In this document: piece after piece, positions 1 through 9,198 of the stretch
Position numbering within the stretch: position 1 is the first letter of the stretch
How the letters are laid out: each line of letters opens with the position of its first letter
NCBI GenBank assembly: GCA_902518965.1
Contig: CABYIQ010000011.1
Coordinates: forward strand, 1 to 47,421
DNA length: 47,421 nucleotides
Direction: 5' to 3'
Origin: an uncultured SAR116 cluster alpha proteobacterium
GTDB taxonomy: Bacteria; Pseudomonadota; Alphaproteobacteria; Puniceispirillales; Puniceispirillaceae
Position numbers and translations under genes: made by a program
The notes under the pieces: generated by a model
Databases searched by the model: none
What the model saw: only the letters and a program-made list of their open reading frames with translations
Told to the model about the DNA's origin: nothing

Positions 1-1
1 A

Positions 2-1969
2 AAATCTACCGTCGCGCTTGGCGTGATGCAGGATTTAGGGGTAAATGGCCGTATCGTTGGAGGGTCTATAAAATTCAAAGGTACAGACCTTGATACACTA
101 AATGAAGGCGAACTGCGTCAGATAAGGGGTTCTGAGATAGCGATGATTTATCAGGAACCGATGGCGTCTCTAAACCCGTCGATGCGCGTTGGCAAGCAAC
201 TCATTGAAGTGCCGATGATCCATGAAGGACTTGGTGAGGCTAAGGCATGGGAGCTGGCACGCCAGGTAGTTGAAGATGTTCGCCTGCCAGACCCAGAACG
301 TATCTTACAAGCTTACCCGCATCAGCTTTCTGGTGGTCAGCAACAACGTATTGTGATTGCCATGGCACTGATGTCAAAACCATCCTTGTTGATTTTGGAC
401 GAACCCACCACAGCGTTGGATGTAACAGTTGAGGCTGGCATTGTTGAACTGGTCAAAGGATTGGGAAAAAAATATGGAACGTCTATGTTGTTTATCAGCC
501 ACAATCTGGGGCTGGTTATGGATGTCTGTGACCGCATTTGTGTGATGTATTCTGGTGAGGCTGTAGAAACTGGCACCGTAGTAGATGTATTTGATAATAT
601 GCGTCATCCCTATACACAGGCTCTTTTCCGCTCTATCCCGCTCCCAGGTGCAGATAAAAACACTCGACCCTTAATCGCAATCCCAGGTAATTTCCCCTTG
701 CCGCATGAGCGTCCGAACGGATGTAATTTTGGTCCTCGATGTGATTACTTCGTAGCAGGAGAATGTGATAGTAGAAATATTCCGATGGTGATGTTTGAAA
801 AAAAGAAAGACCATCAAACACGCTGTGCGCGCTTTGCTGATATTGACTGGATGTCCAATGCTGAGCCGGCGGATACTTTCTCTGAAACTGTGATAGGGGA
901 AGTTGTTCTCGATATTGATGATTTGAAAAAATATTATGAAGTCAGTGCAAACGCTTTATTTACTTCGAAAGAAAAGAAAGTCGTCAAAGCAAATGAGACA
1001 ATAAGTCTAGCTGCGCATGAGGCGGAGACATTGGCAATTGTTGGCGAGTCTGGTTGCGGAAAATCAACACTGGCAAAAGTATTATTGGGTCTGGAAAAAG
1101 CGACGAGCGGGAAGGTTAAACTGCTTGGCCAAGATGTTGAGGATGTAATTATTGAAGACCGTGATACCAAAACAGTTTCCTCAATACAGATGGTGTTCCA
1201 AAATCCTTTTGATACGCTTAACCCTTCCATGAGAGTAGGGCGCCAAATTATACGTGCGCTAGAAGTTTTTGGCATCGGCAATACAGAGTCAGAACGCAAA
1301 CAAAAAATGTTAGAACTTCTGGATTTGGTGAAGCTCCCGCGTGAATTTGCTGAGCGTATGCCGCGCCAGCTTTCTGGTGGTCAGAAACAGAGAGTTGGAA
1401 TTGCAAGAGCATTTGCGGGCGATGCGCGAATTGTTGTAGCAGATGAACCAGTGTCAGCGCTAGACGTATCTGTGCAGGCTGCCGTAACAGAACTGCTAAT
1501 GGAGATCCAAAAACGTTCGCGCACAACTCTACTATTTATAAGTCATGATTTGTCTATCGTGCGCTATCTATCTGACCGAGTGGCAGTAATGTATTTGGGT
1601 CACATTGTCGAGACTGGTTCTACAGATGATGTGTTTGCTCCGCCTTATCATCCCTACACTGAAGCCCTTTTATCTGCAGTTCCAATAGCCGATACAAGCG
1701 TTAAACGAAAACGGATAATTTTGGAGGGGGACATTCCTTCTGCTATGAGTCCACCGTCGGGCTGCCCTTTTCAGACACGTTGTAGCTATAAAGAAAAAGT
1801 TGGTGGTAAAATTTGTGAAACTGAAGTTCCACCAATACGCAAATTGGATAGCGGCCATCAGATTAAATGTCATTTGGATGATGCTATACTGTCTAGAATG
1901 GAACCAGTGTTTGCATTATCAAGAATTGGTAAATCAAAGAAAAAGGTGCAGAAAAAAGTAAATTCTTAG
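2..1969 (+). CDS. Fused dipeptide/oligopeptide ABC transporter ATPase (DppD-DppF type), 5' partial
   Basis: Two complete ATPase units sit in one chain and would power import of peptides or similar solutes through an inner-membrane permease that lies outside the window. The frame is open to the left edge, and its first codons read KST, the end of the first Walker A, so the true start is upstream. Unit 1 shows the Q-loop (MIYQEPMASLNP), signature LSGGQQQR, Walker B LLILDEP and switch FISHN, then a Cys-containing oligopeptide-family tail (CNFGPRC). Unit 2 repeats all of these: GESGCGKST, MVFQNP, LSGGQKQR, VVADEP, FISHD and the tail CPFQTRC. At least 655 residues are present. Fused DppDF-type proteins are common in alphaproteobacteria. 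Substrate cannot be read from the ATPase. The IclR gene downstream may be its regulator. Confidence 0.93.
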   Translation, partial: KSTVALGVMQDLGVNGRIVGGSIKFKGTDLDTLNEGELRQIRGSEIAMIYQEPMASLNPSMRVGKQLIEVPMIHEGLGEAKAWELARQVVEDVRLPDPERILQAYPHQLSGGQQQRIVIAMALMSKPSLLILDEPTTALDVTVEAGIVELVKGLGKKYGTSMLFISHNLGLVMDVCDRICVMYSGEAVETGTVVDVFDNMRHPYTQALFRSIPLPGADKNTRPLIAIPGNFPLPHERPNGCNFGPRCDYFVAGECDSRNIPMVMFEKKKDHQTRCARFADIDWMSNAEPADTFSETVIGEVVLDIDDLKKYYEVSANALFTSKEKKVVKANETISLAAHEAETLAIVGESGCGKSTLAKVLLGLEKATSGKVKLLGQDVEDVIIEDRDTKTVSSIQMVFQNPFDTLNPSMRVGRQIIRALEVFGIGNTESERKQKMLELLDLVKLPREFAERMPRQLSGGQKQRVGIARAFAGDARIVVADEPVSALDVSVQAAVTELLMEIQKRSRTTLLFISHDLSIVRYLSDRVAVMYLGHIVETGSTDDVFAPPYHPYTEALLSAVPIADTSVKRKRIILEGDIPSAMSPPSGCPFQTRCSYKEKVGGKICETEVPPIRKLDSGHQIKCHLDDAILSRMEPVFALSRIGKSKKKVQKKVNS

Positions 1970-1978
1970 CAAATTAAA

Positions 1979-2015
1979 TTCACTAAATTCCCCAGCAGAA
2001 GGTGAATTTAGCGAA
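1979..2015 (+). terminator. Stem-loop after the ABC ATPase gene, possible terminator
   Basis: An inverted repeat with arms TTCACTAAATTC (1979-1990) and GAATTTAGCGAA (2004-2015) has one A-C mismatch and a 13-nt loop. It begins ten bases after the transporter stop codon. It is AT-rich and no T-run follows, so it is a weak candidate for intrinsic termination and may be a processing or 3'-end stabilising structure instead. Confidence 0.3.
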
Positions 2016-2203
2016 ATAAAGGAAGTTCAATTATTAGTGTTGGTGGTTCATTAATTCAATTTTTTACATTTTTTATCACGAAAGTTGACTGGAGTTTTAC
2101 CTGCGTCACTTTGTCTTTCTTCAAAAATATTACAATATTTCAGTTTGTTAGATAAGTTTTTTAGTGAAAAATTGAATAAATTTTGTATGTTCCTTGCAAA
2201 ATT

Positions 2204-2221
2204 AGATGAAATGCTTCATCT
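2204..2221. promoter_or_regulatory. Palindrome upstream of the IclR gene, candidate operator
   Basis: AGATGAA-ATGC-TTCATCT is a perfect 7-bp inverted repeat with a 4-bp spacer, 40 bp before the regulator start. It lies in an AT-rich 291-bp gap (1970-2260) that holds no other gene I can support. IclR-family proteins usually bind short palindromes near their own promoters, and ATGAA/TTCAT half-sites resemble those of some family members. Autoregulation is inferred. Confidence 0.4.
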
Positions 2222-2260
2222 TACAGTTTGGGATTGGCTATTAATGTGGAGGACACATTA

Positions 2261-3046
2261 ATGCCTGACGACTTATTAGAAAAAAGAAGTGGCCACACCC
2301 AGTCCGTTTCACGTGCGTTAAGTTTATTGATAAAACTCTCCGAAGAGCCGGAAGGTTTAAATCTCTCCGAACTTGCACGTCGAGTGAAGTTGGCTCCTTC
2401 TACAGCCCACAGATTGCTGACCACGCTTCAACTCGACCAGTTTGTTCGCTTTGAGGATGGGAGATGGCTTATAGGCGTGCAGAGTTTCAATGTTGGGTCA
2501 TCCTACATGCGGGCTCGCGACATTTGCTATATGGCCCGCCCTTATTTGCGTTTTCTAATGCAAGAAACAGGAGAAACATCCAATCTAGCCTTGGTCGAAA
2601 ACGATGAACTTGTGTATTTGGCTCAGACCGAATGTCCTGAATTAATGCGCGCTCTAGCCCGTCCAGGAGCTAAAGCACCACTGACTTGTTCGGCTGTCGG
2701 TAAGGTCTGTCTGGCCTTCATGCCTCGTCAAAAGGCGGAACGGATGATCGCAAAAGCTGGCATATCCCAACTTACTCGAAAGAGCCACATAACTCCAACG
2801 AGCCTATGGAAGGATCTTGACGATACACGAAAACGTCAATTTGCCGTTGATGACGAAGAGCACTCAGACGGTTTGCGTTGTGTTAGTGCACCATTATTCG
2901 GTCCAAAGTCGGAAGTTGTTGGAGCTCTATCCGTGAGTGGACCATCTGTGCGGATTTCAGATCAACACATGGCCTCGTTCGGACAAATCGTAAAGCGTGT
3001 TTCACTCGACATGACAAAAGCGCTTGGCGGTTCGTGGCCAGAATAA
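2261..3046 (+). CDS. IclR-family transcriptional regulator
   Basis: A 261-residue DNA-binding regulator of the usual family length. The N-terminal winged helix-turn-helix covers about residues 12-75 (SVSRALSLLIKL, then LSELARRVKLAPSTAHRLL). The remainder is the IclR effector-binding domain, with the conserved stretch LTCSAVGKVCLAFM and the late motif GLRCVSAPLFG. I chose the ATG at 2261 because GGAGGA (2248-2253) lies 7 nt before it; an in-frame TTG at 2228 has no such site. These regulators usually control catabolic or transport operons and often repress their own gene; the palindrome at 2204-2221 fits this. The adjacent peptide-type transporter is the likeliest target, by position only. The effector is unknown. 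Confidence 0.9.
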   Translation: MPDDLLEKRSGHTQSVSRALSLLIKLSEEPEGLNLSELARRVKLAPSTAHRLLTTLQLDQFVRFEDGRWLIGVQSFNVGSSYMRARDICYMARPYLRFLMQETGETSNLALVENDELVYLAQTECPELMRALARPGAKAPLTCSAVGKVCLAFMPRQKAERMIAKAGISQLTRKSHITPTSLWKDLDDTRKRQFAVDDEEHSDGLRCVSAPLFGPKSEVVGALSVSGPSVRISDQHMASFGQIVKRVSLDMTKALGGSWPE

Positions 3047-3067
3047 AATTAACCTGTGGAGAAACGG

Positions 3068-3763
3068 TTAACCTTTCTCCCTGTGCCCTTTGACCATTCG
3101 GACCAGGCGGTCAAGCGATTTGTCTTGTATGCCGGCTTCTGATAAAGCCTTCGCTGTTTCAAATAGGTAGTCGCAACAAGGTCCAAGGAAGCCAGCTGCT
3201 CTAGCGATTATTTGTGCAATATTTTCATCCGGCATGCGGTCAGCGTAGCTTGGACTATTTCTCCGGATAACAAAGCTGAGAGCTTTTTTCACACCACAAT
3301 TAGTGTGAACACTTACCCATTTTGGATTGTAGGAATTATTGATCATTTCACGTTGCCAGAGGATATCCATCTCTTGTGCTGCGCGTTTAGAGGCTATGCG
3401 GAAGGCAAACCCTCTGACTGACCCACCTCTGTCAAGGGCAAGCACAAGCCCCGGATCTTCGGGGCTGCCTCTGCCTAGGCGCGTCCATAAACAGAAACGT
3501 TTATGAAAGCCAAACACACGCCCAAACTGTTTTTCCTCAAAGGCAATAAGTGGGTTCCAGATTAAACTGCCATAGCCAAATACCCAGATATCTGGCCCTA
3601 TGTAATCGTCAGCGACGTATTGCTGGCGGGAGGCGATAAGCTCATCCACACTTAAGACACCACTGTCCTTACCGTCTCGGTCAAGCGCAAGTTTCTGGAC
3701 AAGACCACTTTCAAGCATAGCTCTACTTAATGGGTGCTCTTCTCTTTCAGCATTCCTATCCAT
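3068..3763 (-). CDS. ChaC-type gamma-glutamylcyclotransferase
   Basis: Predicted cytosolic enzyme that cleaves the gamma-glutamyl group of glutathione, giving 5-oxoproline and Cys-Gly. The 231-residue length matches the ChaC family. The nucleotide-free GGCT fold is marked by VFGYGSLIWNP (about residue 61), followed by GRVFGFHKRFCLWT and LALDRGGSVRGFAFRI, all typical of ChaC. It lies 17 bp downstream of the mscS-like gene on the same strand and is probably co-transcribed with it. The start has no strong ribosome binding site. A gene for glutamate-cysteine ligase is also in this window, so both glutathione synthesis and turnover are represented. Activity on glutathione is inferred from family. 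Confidence 0.88.
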   Translation of the reverse strand: MDRNAEREEHPLSRAMLESGLVQKLALDRDGKDSGVLSVDELIASRQQYVADDYIGPDIWVFGYGSLIWNPLIAFEEKQFGRVFGFHKRFCLWTRLGRGSPEDPGLVLALDRGGSVRGFAFRIASKRAAQEMDILWQREMINNSYNPKWVSVHTNCGVKKALSFVIRRNSPSYADRMPDENIAQIIARAAGFLGPCCDYLFETAKALSEAGIQDKSLDRLVRMVKGHREKG

Positions 3764-3780
3764 TACATCAAATTAACCTA

Positions 3781-4641
3781 TCACCCAGTTCCAGAGTCTT
3801 TTCCCAAATAATGAACAACGCGCTGTGGAAACGGAATTTCGATATTGTGTGAATCGAGAAGTGGCTTCAGTCTGCGTTTCAGATCCCAGTTTAGCGCAAA
3901 GAAATCCTCATATTGAGCATAAAGCCTTAATCGCACCAATATCGCACTGTCTGCGTAATCAACAACTAAAAATTGTGGTTCAGGATCTGATAATATTCGT
4001 TTGTCTTTGGTCAGAGTTATTAAGGCCTTTTCCACCTCATTCAGATCACTGTTATATCCAATGCCAATATCTAGATCCATGCGGCGTATCTGGTGGCGGC
4101 TGTTATTAATGATTGTTGCTGACCATATGGAGGAGTTTGGCACGGTGATATAGATATTGTCGAATGTATCAATCTGAGTTGCAAATAGCCCGATTTCTCG
4201 TACAGTGCCAGAGATGCTGTTTGTTTCAATCCAGTCTCCTACGCTAAAGGGCCGCAACAGCAGCAGCATAATGCCAGATGCAACATTTGATAAGGTGCCC
4301 TGCAGGGCAAGGCCTATCGCAAGACCTGCAGCACCGAGAACCGCAATAATTGAGGTTGTCTGCACCCCGAACTGACCCAGCGCCACCACCAGCGTAAGAA
4401 TAAATCCCGCATAACGTATAATTGAGGCCAGAATGGGGGCCAGGGTTTTATCTACGCGCTGCAATGTTGACATTTGCTTGCGCACTATGCTGGACGCTTT
4501 GCTAGACAGCCAGAACCCTATGATGATTGTGCCCAACCCAGCTAGAATATTCACGCTAGAGCTCAGCGCAATAGCCAATAGTTCTTGACTGAAAACGCTC
4601 ATTTCGCCCAGTGAGGTTTCCAATGAGGAAAAACTGTCCAT
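3781..4641 (-). CDS. MscS-family mechanosensitive ion channel
   Basis: Small-conductance mechanosensitive channel of the inner membrane that releases solutes on hypo-osmotic shock. The protein is 286 residues, the same size as E. coli MscS. It has three hydrophobic segments: around residues 25-45, 67-85 and the pore helix near 100-120, the last rich in Gly/Ala (LGAAGLAIGLALQGTLSNVASG) as in MscS TM3. The beta domain follows, with PFSVGDWIE and the family's typical V(T)VPNSSIWS. I use the ATG at 4641, giving MDSFSSLE; the longer frame begins at a TTG at 4695. It is divergent from ribF with about 200 bp between them. Confidence 0.88.
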   Translation of the reverse strand: MDSFSSLETSLGEMSVFSQELLAIALSSSVNILAGLGTIIIGFWLSSKASSIVRKQMSTLQRVDKTLAPILASIIRYAGFILTLVVALGQFGVQTTSIIAVLGAAGLAIGLALQGTLSNVASGIMLLLLRPFSVGDWIETNSISGTVREIGLFATQIDTFDNIYITVPNSSIWSATIINNSRHQIRRMDLDIGIGYNSDLNEVEKALITLTKDKRILSDPEPQFLVVDYADSAILVRLRLYAQYEDFFALNWDLKRRLKPLLDSHNIEIPFPQRVVHYLGKDSGTG

Positions 4642-4843
4642 AATAATCAACCTGTTTTTACCAAATGAGGTGGGGAACACGCCTGAATTTTTCAATTATA
4701 AGCAGGCTATCAGAACTTGGCTAGTTTCTGGCCTACGTTTTTTCATCTTGCCTAAAACTAGACGCTGGAATACATATCTTTTGCCATATCTATTGACATG
4801 ATTATGATTATCTAGCTGAGACAGAAAAACGGTTGACAAGAAA

Positions 4844-5821
4844 GTGGCAAAGCAGATGAAGTCAGGTCAGCCTGTCCAAACGCAAATTATTAACTGGACC
4901 TATGGCGATCCGCCTTTAGCTGAGCATGGTCTAGTTTGTGCCATTGGCAATTTTGATGGTGTTCACAAAGGGCATCAGGTAGTTATCGAAGCGGCTAAAA
5001 CCCGTGCAAGCCTAGCAGGTCTGCCTTTGGCTGTTGTCACCTTTTCACCGCATCCACGTCAATATTTTCGTCCCTCAGATGCCCCTTTCTTGCTGCAGAC
5101 TAAAACCAGCAAAAATGCATGTTTGGCAGCTTTAGGGGCGGAAATTATTGTTCATATTCACTTTAACAAAACACTGCAGGAGTTATCTCCAGAGACCTTT
5201 GTTGAGAGAGTTCTCGTCAAGGCCTTTTCGGTCACACATCTTTTTGCAGGCAGTGATTTTGCATTTGGCAAGAGCCGCGCAGGCAGTATGGAAAGTTTGG
5301 CACAAATGGGCAAGGATGTTGGGCTTGCAGTGCACCCCATTTCAATTTTGACAGATACAGCACAGATGGCTGTATCGTCATCGCGGATCAGGGCAGCCTT
5401 GCAAGCCGGTCAGATAGGTCTAGCAGCTGATATGCTTGGGCGTCAGCCAACTGTGTCTGGACCAATTATCATGGGAGATCAGCGTGGCCGGTTGCTGGAC
5501 TTCCCTACAGCTAACCTCGAACTTGCTGGTTGTCTGGAACCTGCCTTTGGCGTGTATGCTGTCACGGCAGAACTTGAATGTGCTGATGGGCTGCATCAGC
5601 TCTTCAATGGAGTGACTAATATTGGACGTCGCCCAACTGTGAATGACAGAGGGGTGCTTGCAGAAACACATTTGTTTAACTTTGATAAAGAAATCTATGG
5701 TTGTCAGATGACCGTTCATTTGCAGGCCTTCCTGCGCCCTGAGCAGAAATTTGATGGTCTTGATTCTCTGCGTGATCAGATTGCTAAAGATGTTGAACAT
5801 GCGAGACAGATTCTCAAGTAG
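4844..5821 (+). CDS. ribF: Bifunctional riboflavin kinase / FAD synthetase
   Basis: Makes FMN from riboflavin and then FAD from FMN, in the cytosol. The N-terminal nucleotidyltransferase domain shows IGNFDGVHKGH (about residues 30-40), VTFSPHPRQYF and the SSSRIR motif. The C-terminal flavokinase domain shows RGRLLDFPTANL, FGVYAV, NIGRRPTVN and ETHLFNFD. The 325-residue length is normal. The start is uncertain: GTG at 4844 or ATG at 4856, neither with a good ribosome binding site. It precedes ileS and lspA, a common bacterial order. Confidence 0.95.
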   Translation: MAKQMKSGQPVQTQIINWTYGDPPLAEHGLVCAIGNFDGVHKGHQVVIEAAKTRASLAGLPLAVVTFSPHPRQYFRPSDAPFLLQTKTSKNACLAALGAEIIVHIHFNKTLQELSPETFVERVLVKAFSVTHLFAGSDFAFGKSRAGSMESLAQMGKDVGLAVHPISILTDTAQMAVSSSRIRAALQAGQIGLAADMLGRQPTVSGPIIMGDQRGRLLDFPTANLELAGCLEPAFGVYAVTAELECADGLHQLFNGVTNIGRRPTVNDRGVLAETHLFNFDKEIYGCQMTVHLQAFLRPEQKFDGLDSLRDQIAKDVEHARQILK

Positions 5822-5894
5822 ACAGGTAAGTCTGAACACTTTAAATAATCTATTGGGTTTGCTGTGCCAGCAGCAGTTTGACGGTGAAGGTTAG

Positions 5895-8696
5895 ATGGAA
5901 ATGGATTATAAACAGACCGTATTTTTACCAAAAACAGAATTTCCAATGCGAGGTGGTCTGCCGAAGAAAGAGCCTGAGATCTTGGAGCGCTGGCAAAAGC
6001 TGGGTTTATATGACCAGCTTCGCAAAGCACGAAAAAATGCGCCGAAATTCGTTCTACATGACGGCCCACCCTATGCTAACGGTCAATTGCATATCGGTCA
6101 TGCATTGAATAAAATTCTGAAAGATGTGATCAATCGCTCTCAGTCTATGCTGGGCAAGAATGCGAATTATGTGCCTGGATGGGATTGTCATGGTCTGCCA
6201 ATTGAATGGAAGATTGAAGAGCAATATCGAAAAAAAGGAAAAGATAAGGATGAGGTGCCTATTGCCGAATTCAGGCAGGAATGCCGTGATTTTGCCGCTC
6301 ATTGGTTGAATATACAGTCTGAGGAGTTTCAGCGTCTTGGTATTCTAGGAGACTGGGGAAATCCCTACACAACAATGAGGTATGAGGCAGAGTCCATTAT
6401 TGCGGCTGAAATGGGTAAGTTTCTGATGAATGGCAGCCTGTATCGCGGTTCAAAGCCAGTGATGTGGTCCCCCGTAGAAAAAACGGCTCTGGCTGAGGCA
6501 GAGGTTGAATATTCTGATCATAAATCAGTAACCATTTTTGCGCGCTTCAAAGTTGTGTCTTGCCCTTTGCAGGAGTTGCAAGGCGCTAGCTTTGTGATTT
6601 GGACTACAACGCCTTGGACAATGCCCGGCAACCGGGCTATGGCTTGCGGTGCTGAAATTCCTTATAGCGCACTCAGAATTACAGAGACGAGTGATAGCTC
6701 ATTGGCTAAGTTAGGTGAGGTGATCTGTCTGGCTGATGAACTTAAAGACAGAGTTTTTGATGAGACTGGCATTGTAAAGGCGGATGTCGTCACTCGTTTC
6801 ACAGGTGCGGATATTGCAGGGTCAGTGGCACACCATCCAATGTTTTCGCAAGGCTATGATCATGATGTACCGCTGTTTCTGGCAGATTATGTAACTACTG
6901 AGCAAGGCACAGGCTTTGTGCATATTGCTCCAGGACATGGACCTGAAGATTATGCACTTGCACACCTGAAGCATGGGGTTGAGGTTCCTGATACAGTAGG
7001 TGAAGATGGCCTTATTGCTGAACACCTACCTCTATTTGGTGGCATGCACGTATTGCGTGATAACCAGAAAATTGCAGACATTATGAATGAATATGGCGGA
7101 TTGATCGGCATTGGCACTCTTGTTCACTCTTATCCGCATTCCTGGCGCTCGCACGCGCCCGTGATTTACCGGAATGCAGCCCAGTGGTTTGTCTCAATGG
7201 GAGATGAGCACGTAGATGGAACGGGCTTGCGTTCTGTTGCGCTTGATGCCCTGCAGAATACAGATTTTTATCCTGCATCTGGCCAAAAGCGATTAATCTC
7301 TATGATTGAGAATCGGCCTGATTGGTGCCTTTCGCGGCAGCGGGCTTGGGGTGTTCCTATTCCTGTATTTTACCATAAGCAAACGGGCGAACCTCTGCGG
7401 GATCAGGCTGTCGTTGATCGGATTGTGAGCGCTTTTGCTGAAGAAGGCTGTGATGTTTGGTTTACATCGCCTGCTGCCCGCTTTTTAGGGGCTGACTATA
7501 ATGAGGCAGACTATATCCAGGTAAAGGATATCGCAGATGTCTGGTTTGATTCTGGCTCTACGCATGCGTTTGTTCTAGAGACTCGTGAAGATTTGCAGTC
7601 TCCTGCTGACCTTTATCTTGAGGGTTCTGACCAACATCGAGGTTGGTTTCACTCATCCTTGCTTGAATCATGTGGTACACGAGGGCAAGCCCCTTACAAA
7701 GGTGTGCTGACTCATGGTTTCGTTTTGGATGAACAGGGCCGGAAAATGTCAAAGTCACTAGGTAATGTAGTTGCCCCGCAAAAGATTATTCAGCAAAATG
7801 GGGCGGATATTCTGAGGCTCTGGGTGGTAAGCTCTGATTATTATGATGATCTCCGGATTGGGCCCGAGATCATAAAGCGTCAGACAGACCATTATAGACG
7901 GATTCGGAACACCTTGCGGTATCTGCTGGGTGCAGTGAATGGGTTTGACAGGTCGACTGAAGCTGTTCAGCCAGCAGAGATGCCAGAATTGGAAAGGTGG
8001 GTGCTTCACCGGTTAGCTGAGCTTGACCAGCAAATTCGTGAAAATACTTGCGCCTATGACTTTCATGGTATTTTTACTTTGATACACGATTTCTGTAACT
8101 CTGATTTGTCTGCGTTCTATTTTGATGTCCGTAAAGACTGCTTGTACTGTGATGAGCAAAACTCACTTGACCGACGCGCTTGCCGCACGGTTATGGATCA
8201 CGCCTTGCAATGTCTTATAAGCTGGGTTGCGCCGGTCCTGTGTTTCACCGCTGATGAAGCGTGGTTAGCTTATACGGGCGATGAGACCGACAGCATTCAT
8301 CTTCATACTTATATGGATGTACCAGATCATTGGCGTGATCAGCTGGTTGCTGACCGTTGGGTAAAAATTCGCAGCTTACGTTCAGAGATCATGGTCGCAC
8401 TGGAAGCTGCCCGTAATGACGGGACAATAGGCGGCGGACTCTCTGCGGAGGTTAAACTGACAGCATCTCAGGATACCGCAGATCTTCTTAATGGCATTGA
8501 TCTTGCCAGCTTGCTGATTACGTCTGCAGCGGAAATTGACATTGGTGACACAGCAAACCTACAGATTTCCGTCAGACGTGCAGAAGGTGGAAAATGTGTG
8601 CGCTGTTGGAAGGTATTTGCATATTTACCAGCTGAAAATGAACAAGCCATTTGCTCTCGTTGCGAGACAGTTTTAATTGCCAAGTCAGAGGACTGA
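5895..8696 (+). CDS. ileS: Isoleucine--tRNA ligase
   Basis: Class I aminoacyl-tRNA synthetase that charges tRNA-Ile. HIGH lies at residues 66-69 within PYANGQLHIGHAL, and KMSKS at 617-621. The editing domain includes the stretch WTTTPWTMPGN. The C-terminus keeps the bacterial zinc finger, with Cys pairs CVRC (901-904) and CSRC (920-923). At 933 residues it is full length. The ATG at 5895 is preceded by GGTGAAGG. ribF lies 73 bp upstream and lspA starts 7 bp downstream. Confidence 0.98.
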   Translation: MEMDYKQTVFLPKTEFPMRGGLPKKEPEILERWQKLGLYDQLRKARKNAPKFVLHDGPPYANGQLHIGHALNKILKDVINRSQSMLGKNANYVPGWDCHGLPIEWKIEEQYRKKGKDKDEVPIAEFRQECRDFAAHWLNIQSEEFQRLGILGDWGNPYTTMRYEAESIIAAEMGKFLMNGSLYRGSKPVMWSPVEKTALAEAEVEYSDHKSVTIFARFKVVSCPLQELQGASFVIWTTTPWTMPGNRAMACGAEIPYSALRITETSDSSLAKLGEVICLADELKDRVFDETGIVKADVVTRFTGADIAGSVAHHPMFSQGYDHDVPLFLADYVTTEQGTGFVHIAPGHGPEDYALAHLKHGVEVPDTVGEDGLIAEHLPLFGGMHVLRDNQKIADIMNEYGGLIGIGTLVHSYPHSWRSHAPVIYRNAAQWFVSMGDEHVDGTGLRSVALDALQNTDFYPASGQKRLISMIENRPDWCLSRQRAWGVPIPVFYHKQTGEPLRDQAVVDRIVSAFAEEGCDVWFTSPAARFLGADYNEADYIQVKDIADVWFDSGSTHAFVLETREDLQSPADLYLEGSDQHRGWFHSSLLESCGTRGQAPYKGVLTHGFVLDEQGRKMSKSLGNVVAPQKIIQQNGADILRLWVVSSDYYDDLRIGPEIIKRQTDHYRRIRNTLRYLLGAVNGFDRSTEAVQPAEMPELERWVLHRLAELDQQIRENTCAYDFHGIFTLIHDFCNSDLSAFYFDVRKDCLYCDEQNSLDRRACRTVMDHALQCLISWVAPVLCFTADEAWLAYTGDETDSIHLHTYMDVPDHWRDQLVADRWVKIRSLRSEIMVALEAARNDGTIGGGLSAEVKLTASQDTADLLNGIDLASLLITSAAEIDIGDTANLQISVRRAEGGKCVRCWKVFAYLPAENEQAICSRCETVLIAKSED

Positions 8697-8703
8697 GCGT
8701 TCG

Positions 8704-9198
8704 ATGAAGTGGCCGTCTAATCGCAATATAATTTGGTTTGTTGGCATTAGCGGGTTCACGGTTATTCTTGATCAGCTGACGAAGAATTGGATGCTGGATT
8801 TGATCTTCTTGCCACACAGGCAACTTGTTCTTTCCCCGTTCTTAAACCTAACCCCGGTTTGGAATAGCGGGATCAGCTTTGGTCTTTTCAGGAATCAGCA
8901 GGTGGTAGGCCAACTAATTATTCCAGTGCTGGCGCTTCTCGTAGTACTCTGGCTTTTCTTTACGTTATATGAGTTGAACTTCCTGCAAAGGTGTTCTGCG
9001 GGTCTGATTGCTGGCGGAGCGATGGGCAATGTCATTGACCGCATTAGATTTGAACGTGTGGTTGATTTTGTCGATGTTCATATCGGCAATTATCATTGGC
9101 CAGCTTTCAATCTTGCTGATAGCGCAATTTTTCTAGGTGTTGTATTCTGGTTGTATGCCGCTATATTTATGGCGCAAGCAAGAGGTGAGAAGTCATGA
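8704..9198 (+). CDS. lspA: Lipoprotein signal peptidase (signal peptidase II)
   Basis: Inner-membrane aspartyl protease that removes the signal peptide from diacylated prolipoproteins. The 164-residue protein has four hydrophobic segments. The catalytic aspartates are in GNVIDRIRF (Asp112) and FNLADSAIF (Asp139); DQLTKNW near residue 23 and the NxGISFG stretch are also family hallmarks. I use the ATG at 8704, with AGAGGA at 8687-8692 inside the end of ileS. Its stop region overlaps the start of the next gene by 4 bp, so it is translationally coupled to a lipoprotein that is presumably one of its substrates. Confidence 0.96.
   Translation: MKWPSNRNIIWFVGISGFTVILDQLTKNWMLDLIFLPHRQLVLSPFLNLTPVWNSGISFGLFRNQQVVGQLIIPVLALLVVLWLFFTLYELNFLQRCSAGLIAGGAMGNVIDRIRFERVVDFVDVHIGNYHWPAFNLADSAIFLGVVFWLYAAIFMAQARGEKS

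Noticed and set aside
3058-3080. GGAGAAA-N9-TTTCTCC inverted repeat at the convergent end of the IclR and ChaC-type genes
   Set aside because: It overlaps the end of the ChaC-type coding sequence and has no T-run on either side, so a terminator call is not supported.
4793-4838. Two perfect TTGACA hexamers before ribF (4793-4798 and 4833-4838) as -35 elements
   Set aside because: No acceptable -10 hexamer occurs 16-18 bp downstream of either, and the second would place transcription inside the gene.
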